The notes under the pieces: model-generated | Database searches by the model: none | Told to the model about the DNA's origin: nothing | The model's input: the letters and a program-made list of their open reading frames with translations, nothing else | In this document: positions 23,993 through 31,725 of the stretch, piece after piece | Position numbering within the stretch: position 1 is the stretch's first letter | Layout of the letters: each line of letters begins with the position of its first letter | Made by a program: the position numbers and the translations under genes | Assembly (NCBI GenBank): GCA_963732225.1 | Contig: CAVSYR010000002.1 | Span: 1,116,001-1,180,000, forward strand | From: VRUE01 sp963732225 | GTDB lineage: Bacteria > Actinomycetota > Thermoleophilia > Solirubrobacterales > 70-9 | Direction: 5' to 3' | DNA: 64,000 bases

Positions 23993-25099
23993 ATGAGGAT
24001 GCGCGCCGCCGTGCTCGAGCAGTTCGGCGAGCCGCTCAGCGTGCAGGAGGTCGAGCTGGCCGAGCCGCGCGCGGGCGAGGTCCTGGTCCGGCTCGCCGCC
24101 TGCGGCGTCTGCCACACCGACCTCTACACCGCCTCCGGCGCCGACCCCTCCGGCTACGCCCCTACCGTGCTCGGGCACGAGGGCGCGGGCGTGGTCGAGC
24201 GGGTCGGCCCCGACGTCACCCTGCTCGCCCCGGGCGACCACGTCGTCACCCTCTTCTCGCCCCAGTGCGGCGAGTGCGTCCACTGCCTCGACCAGCGCAC
24301 CAACCTCTGCCTGGCGATTCGCGAGCAGCAGAACAAGGGCTTCCTGCCCGACGGCAGCACCCGCATCTCCCGCGACGGCGATCCGATCCGCCACTTCATG
24401 GGCTGCTCGACCTTCGCCGAGTACACGGTGATGCCGGAGATCGCTCTGGCCAAGGTCAGCCCCGAGGCGCCCTTCGAGCACGCCTGCCTCTTCGCCTGCG
24501 GCCTCTCGACCGGCCTCGGCGCCGCGATCAACACCGCCGCGGTAACGCCTGGCAGCACCTGCGTCGTCTTCGGTGCGGGCATGGTCGGCCTCGGCGCGGT
24601 TGCCGGCTGTCGCCTGCAGGGCGCCGAGCGGATCGCCTGCGTCGACCTCTCGCCCGAGCGGCTCGAGCTGGCCCGCGGCCAGGGTGCCACCGACCTGCTG
24701 CTCGCCAACGAGAACACGGTCGAGGAGATCCTCGAGATGACCGATGGCTTCGGCGCCGACTACACCTTCGAGGCGACCGGCAACGTCGCCGTGATGCGCC
24801 AAGCGGTCGAAGCGGCGCGCATGGGCTGGGGCCTCTGCACCGTCGCCGGCGTCGCCGGCAAGGGGGAGACCCTCGACGTCGTGCCGCGCTTCCTGATTAC
24901 CGGCCGCCGCATCGCCGGCTCCTCCTTCGGCGGCGTCAAGGGGCGTGATCAGGTGCCGGTCTTGGTCGAGCGCTACCTCGCTGGCGAGATCGACCTGGGC
25001 CCGTTCGTCTCCCACCGCATCGGCCTCGACGAGGTCAACCGCGGCTTCGAGCTGATGGAGGCCCAGGACGGGATCCGCAGCGTGATCGAGTTTCTGTAG
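23993..25099 (+). CDS. Zinc-dependent class III-like alcohol dehydrogenase
   Basis: The start is ATG 23993 (or 23999), 23 bp after the formate dehydrogenase. Catalytic zinc ligands are in CGVCHTD and GHEGAG. Structural zinc cysteines are in CGECVHCLDQRTNLC, and the NAD fold is FGAGMVGLGAVAGCRLQGA. The extended insert and overall pattern match class III-type enzymes, which often use formaldehyde thiol adducts (mycothiol in actinobacteria). Formaldehyde oxidation upstream of formate dehydrogenase is an inference from context. Confidence 0.88.
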   Translation: MRMRAAVLEQFGEPLSVQEVELAEPRAGEVLVRLAACGVCHTDLYTASGADPSGYAPTVLGHEGAGVVERVGPDVTLLAPGDHVVTLFSPQCGECVHCLDQRTNLCLAIREQQNKGFLPDGSTRISRDGDPIRHFMGCSTFAEYTVMPEIALAKVSPEAPFEHACLFACGLSTGLGAAINTAAVTPGSTCVVFGAGMVGLGAVAGCRLQGAERIACVDLSPERLELARGQGATDLLLANENTVEEILEMTDGFGADYTFEATGNVAVMRQAVEAARMGWGLCTVAGVAGKGETLDVVPRFLITGRRIAGSSFGGVKGRDQVPVLVERYLAGEIDLGPFVSHRIGLDEVNRGFELMEAQDGIRSVIEFL

Positions 25100-25114
25100 C
25101 GAGCATCCAATTTT

Positions 25115-25591
25115 CTAGGGATAACGTCCGTGCAGGCGCCGGTGCGCGCGCTCGTACACGCTTCTGGACCGCTCATTGCGAGGGTGGCGCTCGCCAAATG
25201 CGAGGAAGTCCAGCCCCAGCGTCCCGTCCGATCTCACTTCAAGTTCGAAGACAAAGCCATAGGGCGCCTCTGATGCGCTGTGTTTGCCCAAAGGGACGTA
25301 AATCTTGACGCAGCCAGGGAGGCTGGTTCCGTCTGCCGATCCCTCTGATCGGCATTTCATCCAGCCGCGTTTGACGCATCCGCCTTCTATTTCCCTACGG
25401 GCGCTTTCAGCCTTGATGTGTGCAGGGGAGTTGGGTTCATAACGCTCAACCTCGTGTTGCCACTCCTCGGTCCCGAAGGTGATCGAGATTGCTGGCAAAT
25501 CTCCCCTGGTCGGAGTCACGCTCGCAGGATATGCATCCGCGAGATCTGATCCCGCAAGCTCCTGAGGGTCGTCCGGGGTTCGCTTGGCCAC
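25115..25591 (-). CDS. Hypothetical protein, 158 residues
   Basis: The frame contains plausible protein sequence from VAKRTPDDPQELAGSD onward (GTG 25591), including TFGTEEWQHEVERYEP, KIYVPLGKHSASEAPYGFVFELE and GLDFLAFGERHP. No family was recognised. Its base composition is less GC-biased than neighbours, which may mean recent transfer. It lies 41 bp downstream of a 72-residue gene on the same strand. Confidence 0.45.
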   Translation of the reverse strand: MAKRTPDDPQELAGSDLADAYPASVTPTRGDLPAISITFGTEEWQHEVERYEPNSPAHIKAESARREIEGGCVKRGWMKCRSEGSADGTSLPGCVKIYVPLGKHSASEAPYGFVFELEVRSDGTLGLDFLAFGERHPRNERSRSVYERAHRRLHGRYP

Positions 25592-25632
25592 GGTCGGAGT
25601 TTCGTCCCAACCGACGAATCTCGACTGCTCGG

Positions 25633-25851
25633 CTATCCCTCGTCGTCGTAAGGAAGATCGGCGGCGAACTGCTCGAACTCCTCGCGAGTGGCGGGGCGGC
25701 TGTCCCGCTTCGCATGAAGCTCTGCCCTTGGGGCAATCGGCGGCTCGATCGCCAATCCACCAGCCTTGTCCGGCACCACCTCGTAGCGCCGACCCTCGAT
25801 TTCGACCAGCTCGCCAACGTGCAGATCTAGCCTCTTCACAGCGGTTGCCAT
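25633..25851 (-). CDS. Small hypothetical protein, 72 residues
   Basis: The protein begins MATAVKRLDLHVGELVEIEGRRYEVVPD and ends PATREEFEQFAADLPYDDEG. A short beta-rich N-terminal half and an acidic tail resemble an antitoxin or a regulatory partner, but no family was recognised. It may form a pair with the downstream 158-residue gene. Confidence 0.5.
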   Translation of the reverse strand: MATAVKRLDLHVGELVEIEGRRYEVVPDKAGGLAIEPPIAPRAELHAKRDSRPATREEFEQFAADLPYDDEG

Positions 25852-25927
25852 GCCTCAAGTCTAGACGCGCGTCAGGAGTTCTTCATGCTCAGGCGCGTAG
25901 CGGCGGCCTGGTGCCGGATACGACTTG

Positions 25928-26479
25928 TCAGGCCCCGGTGCCAATCGAGTACAGAACACCCTGTACTAGCGCTACGAACTCATGGGCGCGTTTTGACGAA
26001 AGCTCCTCCTCGCGTCCGTGGATGGCAAGGTTACGCAGAACATCAAGCCCTTCAATCGCGTTCGCCGTCTCCGGACTGATCTGTTTCTGTTGCACTGCCA
26101 TTCGGGCGAGCGGCAGGGGACCCCAGCGCGCGTCTGGCTCCTGCCCCTGATCTGAGAGGAGCGCCCTCAAGGCTTCCTCGACGCGACCATAGGCCTCCAC
26201 AATCGTCGCGGCGGGGGCCTGCTCGGCCAGCTCGTCCAGTTTGCCAGCGGCTCCTCCGATCTTGCCCTCGGAAATTGACGGAGGAAGCCCTAGGTCAGCC
26301 TCGATAGTGGAAACGCCGCGCTTCCACTCCAACTCAAATGGCCCCGCCTTGAGGCGCCCCCCGGCCGCTCGCAGGGCTTCGGTGATGGGCGCGCGGAACA
26401 TCACGGCGATAGCCAGCACGGTCACTGGCCATGCGACAGACGCGATGAACTCCAAGGCGGACATCGAGTCGATGGTCAC
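25928..26479 (-). CDS. Membrane-anchored hypothetical protein
   Basis: The start is GTG 26479 (or ATG 26464). One membrane segment (ALEFIASVAWPVTVLAIAVMF) is followed by RAPITEALRAAGGRLKAGPFELEWKRG, a linker, and an alpha-helical domain ending in LDVLRNLAIHGREEELSSKRAHEFVALVQGVLYSI, which resembles DUF4145/HEPN-like helices. The N-terminal architecture is shared by many uncharacterised bacterial proteins. Confidence 0.65.
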   Translation of the reverse strand: MTIDSMSALEFIASVAWPVTVLAIAVMFRAPITEALRAAGGRLKAGPFELEWKRGVSTIEADLGLPPSISEGKIGGAAGKLDELAEQAPAATIVEAYGRVEEALRALLSDQGQEPDARWGPLPLARMAVQQKQISPETANAIEGLDVLRNLAIHGREEELSSKRAHEFVALVQGVLYSIGTGA

Positions 26480-26527
26480 TCGCGCTTCCTCTACCTCAAT
26501 GGCGAGTCGCCCGGCTAGGCTCCGCTC

Positions 26528-26950
26528 GTGGCCTATCGCAAGCTCTCGGCATCGGAGGCGTTCTGGCGTCCCTCCAATCAGATGGGGATTGAGAACACCG
26601 ACCTCGGCGGCCAGCTCGGGGCGAAACAGCTCGGCGCCAGGCTCTGGCGGCTGAAGCCCGGCCAGGCCTCGACCAAGCATCGCCACTTCGACCAAGAAGA
26701 GCTCTACCTGCTGCTCGAGGGATCGGGCCGGATTCGCGTCGACGACGACCTGCTCACGCTGGAGCCGCTGGACAGCGTGCTGGTCGAGCCCTCCTCGGCA
26801 CGCCAGCTCTTCAACGACACCGAGGCGGACCAGCTCTGGTTCGTCGCCGGCGCCCCGCGCGAGCTGGCGAACACGCTGGAGATGTCCGCCGACCAGCTCG
26901 CCTCGCTCTATCCCGACGGCCCGAAAGCGCTGCCGCCCGAGCTCAGCTGA
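26528..26950 (+). CDS. Cupin-domain protein
   Basis: GTG 26528 opens a 140-residue protein with a single cupin barrel. Motif 1 is TKHRHFDQEELYLLLEGSGRI, with His, His and Glu metal ligands. Motif 2 is degenerate (LDSVLVEPSSARQLFNDTEADQLWFVAGAP) and lacks the usual His. Metal binding is likely partial; the role is unknown. Confidence 0.82.
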   Translation: MAYRKLSASEAFWRPSNQMGIENTDLGGQLGAKQLGARLWRLKPGQASTKHRHFDQEELYLLLEGSGRIRVDDDLLTLEPLDSVLVEPSSARQLFNDTEADQLWFVAGAPRELANTLEMSADQLASLYPDGPKALPPELS

Positions 26951-26984
26951 GATTGCCGTTTGCGAGCTCGGGTAGCTCGATGGG

Positions 26985-27413
26985 ATGAATCCCAAAACGC
27001 TGTTCACGCCTGCCCTGATTGCAATGGCATTGGGCCTCTCGGCCTGCGGGAGTGGAGATGACAGCGATACCTCGACCGTCACCGAGCCTGCCGAGAGCTC
27101 TACCGAAGGGAACGGCCAGAGCGCCAACGCGCCGGCGCCAAGTGGCGAGGCGCCGCGGGCGGAAAAGGTCGAGATCGCCGACTTCGCCTATGACCCGGAC
27201 CCGGTCACGGTTCAGGTCGGCGGCAAGGTGACCTGGCTCAACCAGGACTCCGCCCCGCACACGGCGACCGCCGAAGACGGCAGCTTCGACACCGGCACGC
27301 TGGAGGAAGGCAAGCTCAAGTCCGAGACCTTCAAGCAGGCCGGCACCTACGAGTACATCTGCCAGATCCACCCTGACATGCACGGGGTGGTTGAAGTTGT
27401 AGAGAAGGATTAG
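26985..27413 (+). CDS. Cupredoxin (plastocyanin/azurin-like) lipoprotein
   Basis: The lipobox LSAC at residues 18-21 is followed by a Ser/Thr/Glu linker and a 90-residue type 1 copper domain. The ligands are His in SAPHTATAED, then Cys, His and Met in YICQIHPDMHG. It would be anchored outside the membrane and carry electrons. Confidence 0.9.
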   Translation: MNPKTLFTPALIAMALGLSACGSGDDSDTSTVTEPAESSTEGNGQSANAPAPSGEAPRAEKVEIADFAYDPDPVTVQVGGKVTWLNQDSAPHTATAEDGSFDTGTLEEGKLKSETFKQAGTYEYICQIHPDMHGVVEVVEKD

Positions 27414-27441
27414 GCAGGCAAATTGCGGGAATCAGGGTAGC

Positions 27442-27458
27442 CCCGGCCCCAGGCCGGG
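27442..27458 (+). terminator. GC-rich hairpin after the cupredoxin gene
   Basis: Arms CCCGGCC and GGCCGGG with a 3-nt loop lie 29 bp after the cupredoxin stop. There is no U-run. A GGGTAG element at 27435-27440 overlaps its upstream edge, so it could instead be in the leader of the next gene. Confidence 0.35.
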
Positions 27459-27481
27459 CACTGCCTGAATGAGGAGGGAAC

Positions 27482-28063
27482 ATGGCTCAAACGAAAACAA
27501 AACGAGCGAAACCGGCGAAAAAATCGCGGGCTTCGAGCACTTCCAAAGCGAAAACAAAAGCGAAAGCGAAAACCACCCGCAAAGCGAGTGGGCGCAAAGC
27601 GACAGCGACGAAATCGCGGGCGAACGGCGCCAGCAGCCAAGCGAAATCAAGCCACTCAAACGGCGTCGCTGAGGGTGTTGCGAACGGCGTCGGCGACGGC
27701 GCCAAAGCTGTCCGCCACGCAGTCGGCAACGCCGGCAAGGAGGCCGGGCACGCCGTCAGCAAGGCCAAGCTCCCGCTGCTCGCCGGCGGCGCTGCCGTGG
27801 CCGGCACGGTCGGCGGCCTGGTGCTGGGCGCCAGCCGCTCCGGCGACAAGGTGCTGGGCGTCAAGCTGCCCAAGTCGAAGCGGGTCAAGCTGAGGTCGCG
27901 GGACTTCTCGAAAGCAGCGAAGGAGGTCGGTCGCTTTGGCGAGAACGTTGGCGAGCTGACAACCGAGCTGAGGCGCGCCCGCGAGGGTCTCGCCAGCGGC
28001 GACGGCAAGCAGAGCTCTCCGATCGAGGTCCTGCTCAGCAGCCTGACTTCCCGCCACAACTAG
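27482..28063 (+). CDS. Lys/Ala-rich, histone H1-like N-terminus with hydrophobic segment
   Basis: GAGGAGGG precedes the start. Residues 1-58 are a low-complexity, Lys/Ala/Ser-rich tail like bacterial H1-type DNA-binding proteins. Residues 60-95 are a Gly/Ala/Val repeat region (VAEGVANGVGDGAKAVRHAVG). A Gly-rich hydrophobic stretch (LLAGGAAVAGTVGGLVLGAS) and a helical C-terminus follow. It may link membrane and nucleoid or act in desiccation stress; this is inference. Confidence 0.6.
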   Translation: MAQTKTKRAKPAKKSRASSTSKAKTKAKAKTTRKASGRKATATKSRANGASSQAKSSHSNGVAEGVANGVGDGAKAVRHAVGNAGKEAGHAVSKAKLPLLAGGAAVAGTVGGLVLGASRSGDKVLGVKLPKSKRVKLRSRDFSKAAKEVGRFGENVGELTTELRRAREGLASGDGKQSSPIEVLLSSLTSRHN

Positions 28064-28132
28064 CTGGCGCATGAGCGACGGCAGTGTCGGGTAGGAGGGT
28101 CCGACAAGTGAAAGACACGAGAGAGGACTCAG

Positions 28133-28312
28133 ATGACTGACGAGATTCGAAACAAGGACGACGCCAAGGGCCGTGTGAAGGAGGCCGCTGGCAGCCTTAC
28201 CGGCGATGACGATCTCAAGCGCGAGGGCAAGGTCGACAAGGCCACCGGCGCGGCGAAGGACGGCGTCGAGAAGGTCGCTGACAAGGTTAAGGGCGTGCTG
28301 GGGCGCGACTAG
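28133..28312 (+). CDS. CsbD-family stress protein
   Basis: A 59-residue ORF, MTDEIRNKDDAKGRVKEAAG and on, has the CsbD pattern: GRVKEAAGSLTGDDDLKREGKVDKATG, then a helical tail. CsbD is a general-stress protein in Bacillus and is common in actinobacteria. A GGGTAG element lies at 28089-28094, with no clear -35. Confidence 0.85.
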   Translation: MTDEIRNKDDAKGRVKEAAGSLTGDDDLKREGKVDKATGAAKDGVEKVADKVKGVLGRD

Positions 28313-28332
28313 CGCCCTCGCGCGTTAGGCAT

Positions 28333-28578
28333 ATGCCTGTCTGGATCGCCCGCCGAGCAGTGCCCGCTGTCTGGAAGCGGATTCCCTGGCGAATGGTCTG
28401 GACGGTCGTGTTGTGGCTCGGCGCGAAAGGGCGTGAGCGCGTCGAGCACAACTTGACCGAGAAGGAACAGCGCGAGTTCTGGCGCCTGGTCAAGAAGTCG
28501 AAAGGGCGCCCGACCAGCTTGCCCCAGCGCGACCGCACCCGGCTGAAGAACATCGCCGGCAAGGCGGTGCGCGGCTAG
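28333..28578 (+). CDS. Small conserved hypothetical protein, 81 residues
   Basis: A basic protein with a Trp-rich hydrophobic N-terminus (VWIARRAVPAVWKRIPWRMVWTVVLWL) and a Lys/Arg-rich C-terminal helix (LTEKEQREFWRLVKKSKGRP). It may be a membrane-associated nucleic-acid-binding or stress protein. No family could be named. Confidence 0.6.
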   Translation: MPVWIARRAVPAVWKRIPWRMVWTVVLWLGAKGRERVEHNLTEKEQREFWRLVKKSKGRPTSLPQRDRTRLKNIAGKAVRG

Positions 28579-28605
28579 CGCCGCGTCCGCGAGTCCGGAA
28601 CGGTC

Positions 28606-30249
28606 ATGGCCAATCTCGTCCTCGGCCCGTTGTTGCGCTACGTCGGCGAGACCGAGGCGACGGTCTGGGTCGAGACCGATTCGCCCTGCGAGGTCGAGGT
28701 GCTCGGCCATCGCGAGCCGACCTTCACGGTCGAGGAGCACTTCTACGCCCTGGTCCGGATCGAGGACCTCGAGCCGGGCAGCTTCAACGAGTACGAGGTC
28801 AAGCTCGACGGCGAGCGGCGCTGGCCGGAGTCCGGCTCTGACTTGCCGCCGAGCGCGATCCGCACCCTCGGCCGCGGGAAGCCGCTCGATGTCTGCTTCG
28901 GCTCCTGCCGGGTCGCCCTGCCGCACACCGAGCCCTATGTGCACAGCGCTGACCGCCATGAAGACGGCAAGGAGTACGACGCCCTGCGCGTGCTGGCGCT
29001 GGAAATGAGCCGCACCGAGCGTGACAAGTGGCCCGAGCTGCTCTTCCTGCTCGGCGATCAGGTCTACGTCGACGAGGGTTCGCCCGAAACGCGCGAGCGG
29101 ATCCGCGAACGGCGCGGCACCGGCACGCCGCCCGGCGACGAGGTCACCGACTTCGAGGAGTACTCGTGGCTCTACGTCGAGTCCTGGAGCGACCCGATGA
29201 TCCGCTGGCTCTTCTCCACGGTCTCGGTCTCGATGCTCTGGGACGACCACGACATGAGCGACGACTGGAACATCTCCTGTTCCTGGGTCGAGGAGATGGG
29301 CGAACGCTCCTGGTGGCACGGCCGCGCCGCCTCGGGAATCATGAGCTACTGGATCTACCAGCACCTCGGCAACCTCTCGCCGCGCGAGCTCGACCGCAAC
29401 GAGCTCTACCGACGGGTCCGCGGCAGCGAGCGGGGGACCAGTGAGCTGCGCCGCTTTGCCGCCGAGATCGACTCGACCGGCTCCGGCAGCCGCTGGAGCT
29501 ACTGCCGCGACCTCGGCAACACGCGGGCGATCTTCATGGACTCGCGTGCCGGCCGGGTGCTGACCGAAGGCGAGCGCTCGATCTTCGACCAGGAGGAGTG
29601 GGAGTGGATCGTCGAGCACGCCAGCGGCGACTTCGACCACCTGCTGATCTCGACCACCGTGCCGTTCCTGCTTTCACCTGGCTTTCACTACCTCGAGGCC
29701 TGGAGCGAGCGCGTCTGCGACGGCGCCTGGGGTGGATTGGCGGCGCGCGGCGCCGAGCAGCTCCGACGCGCCGTCGACTTCGATCACTGGGCCTCCTTCG
29801 ACAAGTCCTTCCAGCTGCTGCGCGAGCTGCTCGAAGAGGTTGGCTCCGGCAAGCGCGGCAAGGCGCCGGCCTCGATCGTCGTCCTCTCAGGCGATGTCCA
29901 TCACGCCTACCTGGCCGAGACCGCCTTCCGGCCCGGTGCCGAGATGCGGAGCGCCGTCTACCAGGCCGTCTGCTCGCCCTATCGCAACCCGCTCGACGCC
30001 CACGAGCGGCGGGCGATCAAAGCCGGCTTCAGCCGCCCCTTCATCGCCGCGATGCGCGGTCTGGCGGGACGGGCCGGCGTTTCGGACCCCGGCCTGCGCT
30101 GGCGCCTCGCCGAGGGTCCCTACTTCGACAACCAGGTGGCGACCCTGCGCCTCGACGGGCGCAGGGCCGTGATGCAGCTCGACAAGACGGTCCCCGGCGA
30201 GGAGGAAGAGCGCCGCCTCGACTGCGTCTTCGAGCGGCGCCTCGCCTAG
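28606..30249 (+). CDS. PhoD-like metallophosphatase
   Basis: An N-terminal Ig-like domain (residues 1-95) is followed by a PhoD-type phosphatase core: FGSCRVALPH, LLFLLGDQVYVDE, MLWDDHDMSDDWN and VVLSGDVHHAYLAE contain the Asp and His metal ligands. There is no signal peptide, unlike secreted PhoD phosphodiesterases, so it is probably cytoplasmic. It shares its last bases (CTAG) with the convergent gene stop. Confidence 0.88.
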   Translation: MANLVLGPLLRYVGETEATVWVETDSPCEVEVLGHREPTFTVEEHFYALVRIEDLEPGSFNEYEVKLDGERRWPESGSDLPPSAIRTLGRGKPLDVCFGSCRVALPHTEPYVHSADRHEDGKEYDALRVLALEMSRTERDKWPELLFLLGDQVYVDEGSPETRERIRERRGTGTPPGDEVTDFEEYSWLYVESWSDPMIRWLFSTVSVSMLWDDHDMSDDWNISCSWVEEMGERSWWHGRAASGIMSYWIYQHLGNLSPRELDRNELYRRVRGSERGTSELRRFAAEIDSTGSGSRWSYCRDLGNTRAIFMDSRAGRVLTEGERSIFDQEEWEWIVEHASGDFDHLLISTTVPFLLSPGFHYLEAWSERVCDGAWGGLAARGAEQLRRAVDFDHWASFDKSFQLLRELLEEVGSGKRGKAPASIVVLSGDVHHAYLAETAFRPGAEMRSAVYQAVCSPYRNPLDAHERRAIKAGFSRPFIAAMRGLAGRAGVSDPGLRWRLAEGPYFDNQVATLRLDGRRAVMQLDKTVPGEEEERRLDCVFERRLA

Positions 30250-30527
30250 GCCTGGTCCTGCTGCTCGATCTCCCGCTCGCGCTCGTCCGCCTTGCGCTCG
30301 TTGAGCTCGGCCTCGGCGGCCGTGCGGCGGGCTCGCTCCTCGGCCAGCTCGGCCTCGCTGCGGGCGCTCTCGGCCTGCTCGCGGTGATGGCTGACGTCAT
30401 CCTGCATGGCCTGGTTCTGCACCCGGCCGAGTTGCTGCTCGCGTTTGCGCTTTGAGGCAGCCGCAACCATGGCGGCGATGATCGCCAGCACGACCACGAC
30501 GATTACAACGATCACAACAGTGGACAT
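30246..30527 (-). CDS. Single-pass membrane protein with cytoplasmic coiled coil
   Basis: Residues 2-25 are a valine/isoleucine-rich membrane helix (STVVIVVIVVVVLAIIAAMV). The remaining 68 residues are a charged, heptad-like helix rich in Glu, Arg and Ala (QAESARSEAELAEERARRTAAEAELNERKADERE). AAGGAGGAG precedes the start. A candidate stress promoter lies upstream. It may be a membrane-anchored stress protein. Confidence 0.7.
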   Translation of the reverse strand: MSTVVIVVIVVVVLAIIAAMVAAASKRKREQQLGRVQNQAMQDDVSHHREQAESARSEAELAEERARRTAAEAELNERKADEREREIEQQDQA

Positions 30528-30575
30528 CGAATCTCCTCCTTGGAGCTTGGATCAATTCCTTTAACCGGCTTCGCT

Positions 30576-30600
30576 GTACCCGCGCGCCGGTGACGGAAAC
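30576..30600 (-). promoter_or_regulatory. SigB/SigF-like promoter (GTTT-N15-GGGTAC) on the minus strand
   Basis: On the minus strand GTTT (30600-30597), 15 bp and GGGTAC (30581-30576) face the membrane coiled-coil gene 49 bp downstream. Confidence 0.55.
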
Positions 30601-30623
30601 GCAGCGCGGAAGGTGGCAGCCAC

Positions 30624-30648
30624 GTTCGGCAGAGCCCGAACCGGGTAC
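30624..30648 (+). promoter_or_regulatory. SigB/SigF-like promoter (GTTC-N15-GGGTAC)
   Basis: GTTC at 30624-30627 and GGGTAC at 30643-30648 face the ferritin-like gene. A GGAGG immediately downstream of the -10 is also placed as a ribosome binding site, so either the promoter call or the start needs testing; both cannot be used as drawn if transcription starts near 30655. Confidence 0.4.
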
Positions 30649-30658
30649 GGAGGGCCCT

Positions 30659-31099
30659 ATGCCAGAGAGCGAAGAGAGACTTGACGAAGCCGAGGCGATC
30701 AAGCGCCTGAACAAAGCGCTGAGCCGCCAGTACCGCTCCGCGCTGCAGTACTCGATCGTCGCCTCGAGCCTGGTGGGCCTCGAGGCGCAGGGACTGGCCG
30801 GGGTGCTGACCGGCTTTGGCGACGAGGAGCTGAGCGACGCTCGCGAGCTGGTCGAGAAGATCGTCTCCTTCGACGGCGAGCCGACCGTCGAGGTCGCCGA
30901 GCTGCGCTACGCGCGCGGCGCCGAAGACGCACTGGGTTGGCTGCTGCGCTGTGAGGAAGAGACGATCGAGGCGCTGCAGGAAGCGATCGAGCCGACCGGC
31001 CGCGAGGGTCGCTCCGAGGCGCTGGAGCACATGCTCGAGCACCAGATCATGCGCAAGCAGCGCCAGGCGGATTTCTTGAAGCGAGCCCTCAGTTCCTGA
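30659..31099 (+). CDS. Ferritin-like (bacterioferritin/DNA starvation-like) protein
   Basis: ATG 30659 has GGAGG upstream. The 146-residue four-helix pattern has LNKALSRQYRSALQYSIVASSLVGLEAQGLAGVL, FGDEELSDARELVEKIVSFDGEPTVEVAELR, and ALEHMLEHQIMRKQRQADFLKRAL. Glu and His spacing fits a di-iron site, but the classic ferroxidase EXXH is incomplete. It may be a stress or storage protein. Confidence 0.75.
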   Translation: MPESEERLDEAEAIKRLNKALSRQYRSALQYSIVASSLVGLEAQGLAGVLTGFGDEELSDARELVEKIVSFDGEPTVEVAELRYARGAEDALGWLLRCEEETIEALQEAIEPTGREGRSEALEHMLEHQIMRKQRQADFLKRALSS

Positions 31100-31110
31100 G
31101 AGCGCCGGGG

Positions 31111-31134
31111 GTTCGGAACCCGGCCGTCGGGTAG
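31111..31134 (+). promoter_or_regulatory. SigB/SigF-like promoter (GTTC-N14-GGGTAG)
   Basis: GTTC at 31111-31114 and GGGTAG at 31129-31134 precede the frameshifted gene at 31223. Confidence 0.4.
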
Positions 31135-31222
31135 CTGTATCCCGTAGCGCGAATCGCCTCAAGGGAAGCGTCGGCCGTCAGCCGGACCTTCACGGGCTTC
31201 AACTGACGAGGAGAGGATTTAC

Positions 31223-31707
31223 ATGGCCGATTTGACGACGCTCGAGGAGAAGCTGGCCGAGGTGACCGGTCTGGCCGGAGCCGCGCAGGAGGCGACGAAG
31301 AAAGTGGAGTCGTTGCTGGACGGCGGTTCGCTGGCCGAGAAGCTGCGCGAGATGCGCGAGGAGGCGGAGGAGACCGAAAGCCGCTGCCTGCAGGTCGCCG
31401 CCGAGCGCAACGGCAAGAAGACCGCGATCGAAGAGAAGGCCCGTGAAACGAAAAGCGAGGCCTCCGAGATGATGAAGACCTACCTCGGCGAGGACTCCGA
31501 CGAGCTCGATGGCTTCGAGTTCCTGACCATGGCCGAGGCGGGCGAGTCGGCCACTGGGCGATCCTTGGAAAGCTGAACGAGACTGCTGGGGAGGACACGA
31601 TCCAGGAGCTGGTCGATTGGGCACTGCCGATCCAGGAGCGCCACCTGGTCACGGTGCGCGACGGCTCACTGGAGCTGGCGGCCGAAGAGGACCCGAACGC
31701 CGCCTAG
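31223..31707 (+). pseudogene. Ferritin-like/conserved helical protein interrupted by a frameshift
   Basis: The first frame (MADLTTLEEKLAEVTGLAGA to GFEFLTMAEAGE) breaks near 31548 and reaches a stop at 31574-31576. The next frame continues without a gap in meaning: GHWAILGKLNETAGEDTIQELVDWALPIQERHLVTVRDGSLELAAEEDPNAA, ending at TAG 31705. One base appears to be missing after GGCGAG. Restored, the protein would be about 161 residues, mostly helical, with a HW/H-containing C-terminal region as in four-helix stress proteins. It may be a true mutation or a sequencing error. Confidence 0.75.
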
Positions 31708-31725
31708 CGCGACGCCGGGACGAGT

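Noticed and set aside
25900..27127. Single long minus-strand gene covering 25928-27127
   Set aside because: The upper half is antisense to clear cupin and cupredoxin genes; only 25928-26479 is protein-like.
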